Positions 1-10,904 of a DNA stretch of 64,000 nucleotides are shown here, one piece after another. A program made the position numbers and the translations under genes. The notes under the pieces are model-generated. The model saw only the letters and a program-made list of their open reading frames with translations. It searched no databases and was not told the origin of the DNA. Position 1 is the first letter of the stretch; every line of letters begins with the position of its first letter. Origin of the DNA: Canna indica (taxonomy: Eukaryota > Streptophyta > Magnoliopsida > Zingiberales > Cannaceae); assembly GCA_034359265.1 (NCBI GenBank), contig CP136891.1:62782001-62846000 (forward strand). Direction: 5' to 3'.

Positions 1-3000
1 GCTGGATACTTCGCGTAATATACTTGTTCGGCTTGTGATGCCAATATAAAAGGCTCATTTGCTGCCAATTTCGATTTGTAATTAACCTCAACAAGTTTGT
101 ATTTTGGATGAACTTTCATGCCTCTTTCTGTTGTATCGAACCAATGACATCTAAATAGGATCACTGATTTCAAGCTGAAGTAGTGCAACTCTATCACTTC
201 TTCCACCAGTCCATAAAAATCCATATCACATTCAACATAGGTTGTCCCTTTCACGCAGACCCCAGCATTCATCGTCTTCTTTGTAAATGAATATTCAACC
301 GTGTGAAATTAATACCCGTTAACAAAATATCCGCTATAGCACGACACAAGTCGCGACGGTCCACTAACAAACTCAAATATTCTTTCATCTATTTCAGCTC
401 TGTGATCTTTGCTGTAAGTCTGAATCCAAGTAGGGAAATCACGATTCCGTAATCTCTCCAATTCCTCATCGTTGTGAATAGAGTATTTTTGCACCATCTC
501 AATGTCAAATATTTCAATGAATTGTTCAATCTCTGGACAATTGAGTAATACATACAAGTGTGCCAAATGATACTCTTCATCGCTTAAGTGTCGAGATGGA
601 CAAGAACCAAAAGCACGACCAGAGTGATAAAATATATTTAAACGTCCATCTGAATGTCGAACACCCCCGTCGTCGTTACGTGGAATACGATCAAATCTTG
701 TCTGTACTGTCGATTCAAAGTAAAATGAGCAGAATGTTGAAATTTCTTGGATGATATACGATTCAGATATTGATCCTTCAATAGCTAAGGTGTTCTTTAC
801 TTTTTTCTTCAGACAATTCATGTATCTTTCAAATAAGTACATCCACCGATATTGAACGGGGCCACCAACTCGTGCCTCATATGCCAAGTGTATCGGTAGA
901 TGCTCCATCGAGTCAAAAAATACAGGAGGGAAAAACTTCTCCAGCTTGCATATGATTTCAACAATATTATTTTCAAGTGTTGACATATCTTCGACTCGAA
1001 TGACATTTGCACAGATGTTTCTAAAAAACATACTTAATTCAGTCAATGGACCCCAAATATTATCAGGTAGAAGATCTCGAAATGCGATCGGAAGTAATCT
1101 CTGCATGAATACATGACAATCATGGCTCTTCATCCCTGATATTTTGCAATCATCGACGTTCACACATCGAGATAAGTTTGAAGCATATCCATCGGGTAAT
1201 CTGAGTTCTTTTACCCATTGACAAACATCTTTGATCTGTTGTTTATTTAACACATATGGGGCCTTCGGTTTCAGATATCGTCCGTTGACCTCTTGTAACT
1301 CCAACTCTAGTCTTTTACAGAGTATTTTCATATCATGTCGGGCTTTGACATTATCTTTAGTTTTTCCGGAAATATCCATCAAAGTGTTGAAAATATTATC
1401 AAACACATTTTTTTCAATGTGCATGACATCTAAATTATGTCGAATCAATAATGAACTCCAATAGGGCAATTCCCAAAGATACTTTTTTTCACCCAGTTGT
1501 GTGTTTGGCCAAAACCTGACACTCTTTCATTGCGACCAAATACTATATCTGGAAGTGCTGAAACACGTACTAACATTTGTTCACCAAACAACATCGGTGG
1601 TGGCCCATCTCTTTCGACTCTGCCCTTAGTAAATTTATTACGATTCCTTCGATACTGATGATTAACCGGTAGGAATCGACGATGACAATCAAAGAATGAG
1701 ATTTTTCGTCCGTTCCGAAGACTGATTGATTTAGACTGTTCCATACAATACGGACAAGAGAGTCGGCCGTGAGTGCTCCAACCCGACAACATGCCATACG
1801 CCGGGAAATCATTGATTGTCCATAAGACCGCGGCCTTTAAATTGAAGTTTTGCTTCTGATGACAATCATAAGTGACAGCTCCCTCAGTCCACAATGTTTT
1901 CAATTCATCTATCAAGGGTCTGAGAAATATGTCAATTTCTTTTCGCGGACCCTTAGGACCCAGAGTAATCATCGAAAGATAAATAAATTCATCTTTCATG
2001 CACATTGACGGTGGCAAATTATAAACTGTCAGCAGCACTGGCCAAACTGAATAAGGAGTAGCAGAATGTCCAAATGGATTAAAACCATCTGTGCACAATC
2101 CCAATCTGATATTTCTAGTATCCCTAGCAAATGAAGGATAACATGTATCCAAATGTTTCCATGCTTCACTGTCAGATGGATGAGTCATTACTGTATCATC
2201 ACGACTTCTTGCATGCCAACTCATGTAGGGGGCTGTCTTTTCCGATATGAATAATCTTTGAAGCCTTGGTGTTTGTGGAAAATACCGAAGCACCTTAAAC
2301 GGGATATTTTTCTGTCGGACTGATTTCTTCTCCATGTAACGAGGGTGTTGACATACAGGGCATTTATCCAACTGCACATTTTCTTTATAATATAAAATGC
2401 AGTTATTTTGGCATGCGTGTATTTTTTCATACCCAAGCCCCAATTTTCTCATTAGCTTTTTAGTCTTATAAAAAGTTAGCTCAAACTTGTTATCAGTAGG
2501 CAGCATTCCATTACTCAATCCAGCAATCCGATCATACGCAACTCCGCTGTTTAAGAGCTGTGTCATTGCTGAAAACCTAGTGTATTTAGGACAATTCTCA
2601 TACAAAGGTTCATCGGCAGCTTTCAACATCTCGTAAAATTATGCAGCTTCTTTATTCGGTAATTCAATCTCTTCCGCAGTTTGTACTTCTGTGATATCAA
2701 CTGCTGTAGTATCTGGTGGGACTGATGTCTGAAGAACTGGCCGATAAACATTATCATTCAGGTGGAATTGACCCCCAAGACTATCAAGTATCATAGTTCT
2801 ATAGGGATTACATTGACCGGATGAAGAAGCACCAGCAGAGGAAGATTCACCATATGTCTGAACGACAGGATTGCTCGATGTCCCGACTTCGCGTGACTCC
2901 CCGTGACAAGTCCATAGAAAATATCTTGGTGCAAATCCTTTGGTATATAGATGCAGAGTGACAGTCTCCCGATCCAAAAATCATCCATTCGAACAAATGC

Positions 3001-3163
3001 GGCACGGACATCGGATTTGATCACCCATGCTAACGAAATTCTGATTCGAATAGGCGAAATTTAGGAAGTACGTTACGCCTAATCGAAACTCATTCGTTAA
3101 AGCTCCACGATCAAGACGTCGGTACATCCAACTTCGATCAGCCGACATGATTCTGTCAATCAA
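1..3163 (-). pseudogene. TNPD-like CACTA transposase, broken and cut by window edge
   Basis: In En/Spm elements TNPD is the larger protein, thought to act on the element ends during excision. In order the minus strand shows an N-terminal transposase-associated domain (start near 3163, cysteine motif CPCRICSNG), the Transposase_21 domain (about 2629-1450, with [20 protein letters not shown] and [10 protein letters not shown]), DUF4218 (1450-400, with [16 protein letters not shown] and [15 protein letters not shown]) and the start of DUF4216 (YFVNGY), which continues past the edge. Against the near-identical copy at 47832-51326 it has TGA at 2978-2980 (Arg CGA lost), TAA at 2639-2641 (Glu lost), a one-base deletion near 1477 (CCAAAGATA instead of CCAAAAGATA) and TAA at 309-311 (Lys lost). 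The rest of the frame is open, so decay looks recent. Confidence 0.92.
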
Positions 3164-3199
3164 TGATAATTTCTTTGGTTAATGTCTTTAGGTGAGATT

Positions 3200-3440
3200 G
3201 TCCTCTTCCATTCGGGATTTATGTTATTCGTACTGCACTTACGTTTTTATTTTAACTGTTAACTAATTATTCTAAATTTCGGCAGCATCTCCCTACAGTT
3301 CTCCGAATACGCATATCATCTGGGTGCGTATCGGAGAACAAGAGAGATGTTGCCGAAATTTAGAATAATTAGTTAACAGTTAAAATAAAAACATAAGTGC
3401 AGTACAAATAACTATATTCCCAAATTGTCCAATCAGGGAC
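3200..3440 (-). repeat. Long inverted repeat (hairpin) upstream of TNPD in CACTA-1
   Basis: Left arm about 3200-3312 and right arm about 3324-3440 are reverse complements with few mismatches around a loop near 3313-3323. The best part pairs TACTGCACTTA (from 3230) with TAAGTGCAGTA (ending near 3404), and CTCCGAATACGCA with TGCGTATCGGAG. It starts about 40 bases upstream of the TNPD start codon. The same structure is at 51355-51597, 19490-19705 and 59278-59524. Confidence 0.88.
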
Positions 3441-3604
3441 AATTCAAGAATTGTACGTCGTATAAAAGATCATCTACTTCTTTTACACGAACATACAATC
3501 CCCGAACGGATCTAAGGTTTTACTAAATCATATCCGACTCGTCGATGCGTACGTGAAACATATCAACTCGTCGGATGGATGATTATTTTCTAAATGTTTT
3601 GAGA

Positions 3605-3682
3605 CAGTTCGAGTCCATATTGGACGATTTCGGCGCGCGTCCGAAGTGGACGATTCCGGCGCGCATCCGAATTGGATAATTC
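3605..3682. repeat. Short tandem TCCNNNNTGGA-type repeats in the CACTA-1 leader
   Basis: Three diverged units of about 27 bases, such as GTCCGAAGTGGACGATTCC, lie between the hairpin and the GC-rich leader exon. Each carries a small dyad (TCC, 4-6 bases, GGA). Matching arrays occur in the other CACTA copies of both subfamilies. Function unknown; possibly a protein-binding site. Confidence 0.7.
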
Positions 3683-3865
3683 CGAAATTAATCTAAACCC
3701 TAAAAATTAATCTAAACCCTAAAAATTATTCTAACAAAGTAAACAATTAATCTAAATAATTAATTAACAATTAATTAAAAATTAAAAAACAATAATAAAA
3801 TAATAAAAAAATATTATTAAACTACAAATTCCGGCGCCGGAGTCAGGTGGATTCCAGCGCCGGCG

Positions 3866-3898
3866 TACAGTGGCCGGACACACTGTCCGGCCAATGTA
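3866..3898. repeat. GC-rich palindrome in CACTA-1
   Basis: TACAGTGGCCGGACA, a CAC spacer, then its reverse complement with one mismatch (CCAATGTA instead of CCACTGTA). The same site is perfect in CACTA-3 at 52018-52050. It lies downstream of the leader-exon donor, in the putative first intron. Confidence 0.8.
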
Positions 3899-4015
3899 CA
3901 AGGTCCGGCGGCGGCCATCGGCCGACCGCCGCCGGCCGAAACCCTATTTTTAAGGTTTCGGTCGGATTTTCTACCGGCCGCAACGGGAAGAGACGGTCGG
4001 CCGGAGGGCACATAC

Positions 4016-4153
4016 CTGACAGTGTCGGTAGCAGCGGGAGGCGTCGTCGGTGTCGTCGGCGTCGGCAGCGGCGACGAGAGGCAGGAGAGGAGGTGGCGGC
4101 GGCAACAGCGGGAGGAAGAAGGGGGGCGGGCGCGATCTGCGACCTATATAAAC
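4016..4153 (-). promoter_or_regulatory. CACTA-1 promoter and non-coding leader exon
   Basis: On the minus strand a TATA box (GTTTATATAGG, 4143-4153) follows directly on the subterminal repeats. A GC-rich purine/pyrimidine-biased segment comes next and ends at a good plant splice donor, CAG followed by GTATGT, with the exon edge at 4016. CACTA-2 and CACTA-3 keep the same TATA box and a donor at the same place. In En/Spm a promoter at one end drives a transcript whose short first exon is spliced to TNPA or TNPD. I infer the same arrangement here; no transcript data were available. Confidence 0.6.
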
Positions 4154-4154
4154 T

Positions 4155-4392
4155 CATCAGCAACGGCTCACTCGCCCGTTAGAAAGCCGTTGCTAATAAG
4201 TTATCATCAGCAATGGCTCACTTGTCCGTTAGAAAGCCGTTGCTGATAATTAACATCATCAGCAACAGCTCGCGTGTCCGTTAGAAAGCCGTTGCAGATA
4301 CAACATATCTGCAACGGCTCGAGCGGCCGTAAGAATGCCGTTGCAAATAGCAATGGCTTGAGCGGCCGTTGCTGATAGCCGTTGCTGAAGAC
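4155..4392. repeat. CACTA-1 subterminal repeats
   Basis: Direct and inverted copies of ATCAGCAACGGC / GCCGTTGCTGAT lie every 25-45 bases, many paired head to head around a CGTTAGAAAG core. In En/Spm, TNPA protein binds 12-bp subterminal motifs of this kind; the motif here differs from the maize one. Equivalent arrays flank every subfamily A copy. Confidence 0.9.
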
Positions 4393-4411
4393 CAAGTTTC
4401 TAGTAGTGACG

Positions 4412-5776
4412 TTAACACGACAATGAATGACGCTACGGTAACCACCAACTCAACTCTAGGGGAGCTATGACGCCTGATCGTCGATCTCCAGGTACAAAAC
4501 CAAAGGCTAACAACCGAGGTCGATGCACTAACACAGTCTCAATAACAACATCCAATCGAGTGCGAGCATCGCTGCTTAGAGCACAAAGAAGACAACCACC
4601 ATGAGAGGACTGGGAGATCAATCTCAGCCTTCAGAGATGAGATCACCCACACGCAGTACCAGAGGGAAGGAACTGAGGCAACATAGGTTGTTCCTACCCC
4701 CATCGTCGACTCAGGACTATTTACAGAACATATCATGGTGGTACCCCTCCCCGATAATTTCAAGTTGTCGACCACTCTTCAACCTTACGACGAAATGGGC
4801 GATCCAACCACCCTCCCATTGTTATAGTTCTCCACCCTCCCATCAAGATCCATACACACCTTCCAGGAGCTTTTTCTTTCCATCCTTTTGGATTTTTTAT
4901 CTTCAACAATGGTCCTGAGATTATGACTGTCAGCCCTTTTAGCTTCTCGAAGTTCTTTCATCTTTATGAAGCTGGAGGCTTCCTCCTGAAACTCGGCCAT
5001 GTCCTTGGGCTTCGATAGGGCGATCTGGTCGGCAAAGTGTTAGGGCTTTAGCCCAAATTTGATGGAGTAGAATTTAACTCGAGGGTCGAGGTTGGGGATT
5101 TCAGCCACTATGGCCTGAAACCAGCATATGTATTCGTTTAGGGGCTCATGTTGTCCCTGCCTAACATAGTGGAGGGCATCCTCCATTTTATGGTAGACCT
5201 GCGATGTGGTGAACCGATTGAGAAAGACGCGGGAGAGGTCCTCGAAGGAATTAATAGATCTCGATGGAAAGGAAGCAAACTACAATAAAGTGGTTTTTCC
5301 TGGAAAGTTAGAAAGGCTCTGTGGAATGCAGGGTCGATTGCTCCGTGGTAGAGCATCATGGTCCTGAATGTCATTAGTTTTAGTGTAGGGTCACCTGTAC
5401 CATCGCAGGGCATCAGAGTGGTAGGCAACTTACTCTTCAACGGGAGGCGGGTTGCTATTATGTGTTCGATGAAAGGTCCTGCGTCGATAGGAAGGGCAGT
5501 CTCGGCCTTCCTGGCTTTGGAATCTTCTTCCTTTTTGACTGATTACTTTCTTTATGCTCTGAGAAGCGGTGTTCGTGGTTAGCCGAGGGTTGTCCCTAGG
5601 ACCGTGTCAGCATCTCGACTTGGGCTGTTAACCATTGCTTCTTCGCTTCCAAGTCATTTATCTGATGCTGGAGCTCTTCAGGGGGAGGATGTGATGGTAC
5701 CATAGTGTCGCTCCTCGCTATTTCAGCGTCACTAGGTTGCGGTCGATCATCGCCCTCGGGTCGTTGCCGTTGGCGT
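4412..5776 (-). pseudogene. Ty3/gypsy gag relic, 3' part
   Basis: Read on the minus strand this encodes a plant gypsy capsid (Retrotrans_gag) with frameshifts and stops. Recognisable stretches are PTTLMPCDGTGDPTLKLMTF (about 5430-5370), TMMLYHGAIDPAFHRAFL, FEDLSRVFLNRF in another frame, MEDALHYVRQGQHEPLNEYI, VAEIPNLDPRVKFYSIKFGL and MAEFQEEASSFIKMKELREA (5000-4940). Two CACTA elements landed in it: CACTA-1 at 4408/4409 and CACTA-2 at 5776/5777. The upstream part of the same element, on the minus strand, resumes at 8788. Confidence 0.85.
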
Positions 5777-5793
5777 CACTACTAGAAATTGAG

Positions 5794-6035
5794 TCTTCAG
5801 CAACGGCTATCAGCAACGGCCGCTCAAGCCGTTGCTATTTGCAACGGCATTCTTACGGCCGCTCAAGCTGTTGCAGATATGCTGTATCAGCAATGGCTTT
5901 CTAACGGACACGTGAGCCGTTGCTGATATTTTAATTATCAGCAACGACTTTCTAACAGACAAGTGAGTTGTTGCTGATGATAACTTATCAGCAACGGTTT
6001 TCTAACGGGCGAGTGAGCCGTTGCTGATAAGTTTA
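5794..6035. repeat. CACTA-2 left subterminal repeats
   Basis: Repeated CAGCAACGGC and GCCGTTGCTGAT motifs, usually as inverted pairs separated by 20-25 bases (for example around 5985-6028). Same motif and spacing as the right end of CACTA-1. Confidence 0.88.
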
Positions 6036-6173
6036 TATAGGTCACAGATCACGTCCGACCCTTCTTCCTCCCGCTGCTGCCGCCGCCGCCTCCTCCTCCC
6101 GCCTCTCGCCGACGCCGACGACGCCGAGATGCCGCTGCAGACGCTGCCGCCCGTCCTTGACCGCCGATTTTAG
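6028..6173 (+). promoter_or_regulatory. CACTA-2 promoter and leader exon
   Basis: TATA box GTTTATATAGG near 6030-6040, then a GC-rich leader that ends in TTTTAG followed by GTAATC at 6173/6174, a usable splice donor. The first downstream acceptor, TTCGACAG at 6633, lies just before the TNPA coding region. The deletion that removed TNPD left this donor and acceptor in place. Confidence 0.55.
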
Positions 6174-6633
6174 GTAATCATCGCCGTCCGGCCGTCTTTC
6201 CCCATTGCGGCCGGCGGGAAATCCGACCGAAACCCTATTTTTAGGGTTTCGGTCGGCGGCGGTCGGCCGATGGCCGCCGCCAGAGCTTTTACAGTGTCCG
6301 AACACTCTGTTCGGTGGACTCCGGCGCCGGAAATTGCATATTTATATTTTTTTATTTTTTTTAATATATGTTAATTAATTATTTAGATTAATTGTTTAAT
6401 TTGTTAGATTAATTGTTTAATTTGTTAGATTAATTATTAGGGTTTAGATTAATTTTTAGGGTTTAGATTAATTTCGGAATTGTCCACTTCGGACGCGCGC
6501 CGGAATCGTCCACTTCGGACGCACGCCGGAATCGTCCACTTCGGACGCGCGCCTGAATCGTTGTAAATTATATATTTTATTAAATATATCTCTACTATTT
6601 ATACAATAATCTGATTATATGTCTATTCGACAG

Positions 6634-8172
6634 ATAAGTCTGGTCGTGGTTATCGTCGTAGGAGAGCTTCGGAGTCTCCGATCGGTGACACTCCAGCACT
6701 TACTCATGCTGCTGATTCTCCTGTTGTTGATCCTCCTGCCGATGATACTGCTGAGGCTAGTACATCTAGACGCAGGCGGCCACACGGGCCGAACAGGTGG
6801 CAGCCTCCACCAGCCACAGAGTCACGTAGATTTATTAGCGTGATTGGGGAGCGGTAATATATCATGAATTATGAATCATTACAAATTCATTATATCATAA
6901 TATAATATTAAAATTTATTTTTGTTGTGCAGGTTCGAGCAAGAAGAAGTGCCAAGGAGCATTTCTTCTACTATTCGACGATACATGCACGGGGCATGGCC
7001 TACGTGGTCTCACGTGCCTAGCGAGCACGTCGATATGTTATGGCGCGAGTTTGAGGCACGTATTATTTTTTTTTTTACATGCATGATGATTAATATTGGT
7101 ACTGATATTATTATTTTGCAGGCTCGCTTTACATGGGCCGAGGACCAGAGGCCATTCATTTACGCTGCCTGGGAGGCTATTTCCCGTGCGAGGTACAACG
7201 GGCAGCTGGGGCAGGCTCGGTCCCAGGCGATGGCACGAGCTGGGACCACTAACATCGCGGAGACTCGGGGATACGGCCCCGATTGGATTACTTCGGATAT
7301 ATGGGACCAGCTCGTGGGAATATGGTTGACGGATCGATGGCAGGAGGTTTCTCGGAATGCGGCTAGAAATCGCATGTCGGGGGGAGCAGCGCGTCACACC
7401 AGCAGCTCTGTTGCATTTGCAGTGCACGCGAACCGTATGGTAAGTATACCTTTTAATTATATATTTTATTTGTTACTTTGTGTACTAATTAATGTATTTG
7501 TTTTGTAAATATAGATGACGGTGTCGGATGACGGGACTGTCGAGCGACCCTCCCCGATGGCGGTGTTTGAGCGGACTCACCGTCGAGCACATGGGACGGG
7601 GGAGTACATCGACATCCGCGCTGCATACATTATGGTAACTATATATTTGTTTAAATTATTCATTATATATTTATAATTTAAGTTTTATGATAAATATTAA
7701 ACAAAAAATCAAACTCGAGTAGGAGACCTACAACCAGACGGTGGTGTAGCGCGGGGGCACCCTTGAGGACTTTGACGCAACAACGTGGGTCGAGGCCGCA
7801 GGTGGCTGGGACCATGGCCGCGTATATGGCTTTGCAGATAGTGGTCATGCGCGAGCCGTACTAGGGCCACTTGGCGCACCGACCCCTCCGGTCGCTGGTG
7901 AGCGGCCGCCCACCTCTAGATCCAATTATGATCATAGTAGTAGAATAAGGACTCTAGAGGACACGGTCGCGCGTCAGACTGAGATAATGGAGCGCCAGAG
8001 TCAGATGATGGCGGATATACAAGCTATGCTACGCAACATGTCAGGTCATCCCGAAGCAGGCATCTCTTCCGCATCATCTAATCCATCGTCCTCGAGTCAG
8101 TCCATGCCGGTGTACACTCAAGCACTCCAGACCCCGCCATATGATCCAGACCATCCTCCATCGTCATCGTGA
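6634..8172 (+). pseudogene. TNPA-like second CACTA gene, five exons, two lesions
   Basis: Family: the plant Ptta/En/Spm (Transposase_24-like) protein, thought to bind subterminal repeats. Exons by homology and splice sites: 6634-6853, 6932-7055, 7122-7439, 7515-7634, 7723-8172. Phases agree and the frame ends at TGA 8170-8172. Key stretches are RRRRASESP and [16 protein letters not shown] (exon 1), [20 protein letters not shown] (exon 2), TWAEDQRPFIYAAWEAISRA and [19 protein letters not shown] (exon 3), [16 protein letters not shown] (exon 4) and a coiled-coil-like [20 protein letters not shown] (exon 5). The start used by CACTA-3 is AAG here (6637-6639), and exon 5 has TAG where CACTA-3 and CACTA-4 have CAG (near 7747). 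Intron 2 uses a GC donor (GAG followed by GCACGT). Confidence 0.85.
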
Positions 8173-8445
8173 GATTTTTTTTATATTGACTTTGTTACTA
8201 AGATATTGGACTTGTTTAATTTATTTTGTTTGGATATTGATACTTCACTTTTGCATTTGAATAGTTTTTATACTATTGTGGATAATTATTAATATAAATA
8301 TAATTGTTTTGATGTATATCTGGGTGTATTTGTGATCTGTGAATGAATGTGTGTATGAGTGTATGGGTGTGTGAGTTATGTATCAGATAATGTATCAATG
8401 TATCAATGGAAATTTGAAATTTGAAATTTTTTCGTTACCAGGTTC

Positions 8446-8772
8446 ACATCATCAGCAACGGCTTTCCCACGGCCGTCCGTGGGAAAGCCGTTGTTAAAAG
8501 TGTATCGAAAGCCGTTGCTGATGACCTACAGCAACGGCTTAGCTACGGGATTTTACTAACGGCGTTGCTACGGACTCAGCGGCCGTTGCTATTAATGTTA
8601 TCCGCAACGGCTCCGGGTCCGTGGCAAAACCGTTGCTGATAATATTTTTAGCAACGGCCCAAGTGGTCGTTGCTAAGTTATCAGCAACACGAGTTTCTGC
8701 CATGGCACCATTGCAACGGCTCCGGTCGTTGCTGATGGTCTTCAGCAACGGCATCAGCCGTTGCTGATGCCC
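8446..8772. repeat. CACTA-2 right subterminal repeats
   Basis: Dense GCCGTTGCTGAT / ATCAGCAACGGC motifs from just after the 3' untranslated region to the terminus. The 3' UTR (8173-8440) also carries short GTATGTATC-like repeats and is conserved in CACTA-3 and CACTA-4. Confidence 0.88.
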
Positions 8773-8787
8773 ATTTTTCTAGGAGTG

Positions 8788-9150
8788 CGTGCTGTGGCGG
8801 TTGCTTGGCTCTAGGTTCCAACCATTGTATGGGAGGTAAGCTTTAATCGGCCCCACGGTAGGCACCAAATGTTCTTGCTTGAGAATTGGAGTAGTTCGAT
8901 CAGGCTTGGTTACTCTCTTGGTCTGGTGCAACTTTGACAAGGGAGGACCTGCAAATGACACGCCGACGCTCAAATTAGTGGGACTCCAAGATTGAGGTAA
9001 GAGAATATGGAACTTATGTTACCTGAGGCATGTCGTGTCTATATTTATTGCAGGTGGATGTGATGATGTCGCTCGGTAATCTCGTAGGGATATTGCTCAG
9101 AATGGGTCGAGGCTAATCTCAGAGATGACGAGCTTGTAATGGCGTACCAG
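8788..9150 (-). mobile_element. Ty3/gypsy relic: LTR edge, leader and gag start
   Basis: This is the 5' side of the minus-strand gypsy element whose gag lies at 4412-5776. On the minus strand, TTTGGTGCCTACCGTGGGG (near 8873-8855) resembles the primer-binding junction TTTGGCGCC-CACCGTGGGG of many plant gypsy elements. A TATA-like AATAAATATAGACACG near 9045-9030 fits an LTR promoter. The far edge of the LTR is uncertain, since plus-strand RNase H sequence begins about 9190. Confidence 0.5.
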
Positions 9151-10109
9151 CCAAGGGGTCAGTAGAGCTCTTTGAATTCAACATAGAGTACCAGCCAAGG
9201 GGCCCATCAAGGCTCAAGCAATGGCAGACTTCATTGCCTAGTTTACAAACCAAGAAGGCAACGCCGACCAAGTTGAGACATGGACACTATTTGTAGATGG
9301 CGCCCCAAACAAAAAAGGAAGTTGAGTCGGCATCATCCTCGAGAATGATCAAGGAGTTGCCTTTAAACAATCCCTCTGTCACACCCTAAATCCGGTATGA
9401 CCGGCAAGGATACGCCACGTACCCCGAAGCCTAACCCAACTCAAACACAATAATAATAACCTAAATAGTGGAAGAAATTTTTTTTTTGAAAAGAATAGGC
9501 ATGACATCATGAACCAAACCGAACCAAAACTCAATATGAATACACTGAACAAGTTATTAAAAAGGAGTTCAAATAAAAAAATAAGACTCCTAAAATAAAA
9601 ATAAAATGTAGAAACCACAACCCGAGTTAACATGACTCAACAACTCAAAGAGACACTAAAACGACTCAGGTAACCTCCTCGATCACGACATGTCACGAGA
9701 CCCGCTGCCCTGCCGCCATCAGTCACGCTACTGCACCCCGATACCTCTCTGATCTAACTCAGGTGCTGCAAAACAACAATAATGAGGGGTAAGTCCAACT
9801 AGGACTTAGTGAGTAGATCAGTCCTCAATTCACCAAATCAATCATCATGCATAAAAACACAAATAATAGATATATAATGTAACAACAATGTCAGGAAAAA
9901 TCAACAATAATATATCCACTACTCTATGCATGATAACCGCATCCATCAATAAGTATAAGCATATCCACAACAATAAAATAGGATGAATGCAACACCTCAA
10001 TCACATGCATGCAATGCAACACCTCAATCATATGCATGCTCCCAGGGTCTATCGGTCCCACATAGCCACATAGGGTAGGTAGACGGGTGGCCACCGCATT
10101 ATCACCCAG

Positions 10110-10315
10110 CTCAGTGTCGTCTCTTTGGGGCATGCCCTCCCCTCACCGGCATTAGCTCTTCCGAGCTAGCCTGTTGGGGCATACATTTCCCTCACCTGCT
10201 TGGGTCTCCGGACTGTCTCTTTGGGGTATGATCTCCCCTCACCAGCTGGACTTTCGGAATAAGACCAACGTTGTCTCTTTGGGACATACCCTCCCCTCAC
10301 CAGCGAGGCTTCCGG
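10110..10315. repeat. Direct repeats inside the solo LTR
   Basis: Four diverged copies, about 60 bases apart, of a segment like GTCTCTTTGGGGCATGCCCT followed by CCCCTCACC. They lie in the part of the LTR downstream of its inferred TATA box. Apparent ORFs crossing them are not genes. Confidence 0.8.
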
Positions 10316-10904
10316 GAAATGCAATAAGCACATCACAACACCACACACGCAGGTATATAAGCATAAACAAGATGTGCTATCAACATGTAATAAAGGATGT
10401 CAAGTGCACACCTCATCCTCCACCTCCTTCTGCCATACATCACAACCACATACAAATATATATGTAGAAATAGTGCTCATAAATCATGATTACTCAGCAC
10501 AAATAACAATCATGAAACAGAATTATAGCACATCTAATCACTATAAGAAAGAAAGCACGTGTATCATGAAAATAGTGCAAAAAGGAACTCCAACTGTAAA
10601 TTAATAGGTTGGAACAATAGGATAAAATAACTTATCATATGAATCACTGATCTAGGATAAGATTCACCTCATTAATTACTATATCTATGAATCATCTCAG
10701 ATTGAAATCATAAAAACATATATAATATGATTAGGTAAAAATTCATATACGTCGATTAGGTAAAAATTCATATATAACATGAATATTTTTGCTAACCTTA
10801 AGGCCTCCAAATAATTATTTAGAATAATAGAAAAATTATCTTAAATTTATTTCATAAATCACTGTTACGAATAAATATAACAGTGTTATAATCAATAAAT
10901 TAGC

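Larger units (their letters stand above)
1..4408 (-). mobile_element. CACTA-1, En/Spm-like DNA transposon, right part only (subfamily A)
   Basis: The right terminus at 4397-4408 reads, on the minus strand, CACTACTAGAAA, the canonical CACTA end. It is followed inward by GCCGTTGCTGAT repeats, a TATA box, a GC-rich leader, a hairpin and a TNPD transposase gene that runs off the window start. The three bases after it (ACG, 4409-4411) should be half of the 3-bp target duplication; the other half is outside the window. The layout matches CACTA-3 (44846-52510) base for base over long stretches. It lies in a gypsy gag relic. The transposase has three stops and one frameshift, so the copy cannot supply TNPD itself. 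Confidence 0.93.
5777..8787 (+). mobile_element. CACTA-2, TNPA-only deletion derivative with CGT duplication (subfamily A)
   Basis: The element begins CACTACTAGAAATTGAG at 5777 and ends TTTTTCTAGGAGTG at 8787. CGT is present on both sides (5774-5776 and 8788-8790), a clean 3-bp target duplication that fixes both ends. Inside are subterminal repeats at both ends, the TATA box and GC-rich leader exon (6028-6173), TCC-type repeats (6480-6560) and the TNPA-like gene (6634-8172). TNPD is missing: the TCC repeats join sequence normally downstream of the TNPD stop near 6562. It is a non-autonomous copy of 3011 bp. Confidence 0.95.

Noticed and set aside
4155..4392. Regularly spaced short repeats that look CRISPR-like
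   Set aside because: The repeats are 10-12 bases, in both orientations, with variable spacing, and lie next to CACTACTAGAAA ends. They are transposon subterminal repeats in plant DNA.
6619..6843. 74-aa leucine-rich ORF starting at 6619
   Set aside because: It is a different frame of TNPA exon 1. The conserved protein frame reads RRRRASESP and GPNRWQPPP, as in CACTA-3.
10174..10604. ORFs across the solo LTR
   Set aside because: They run through tandem repeats, have no family resemblance and lie inside an LTR with TG...CA ends.
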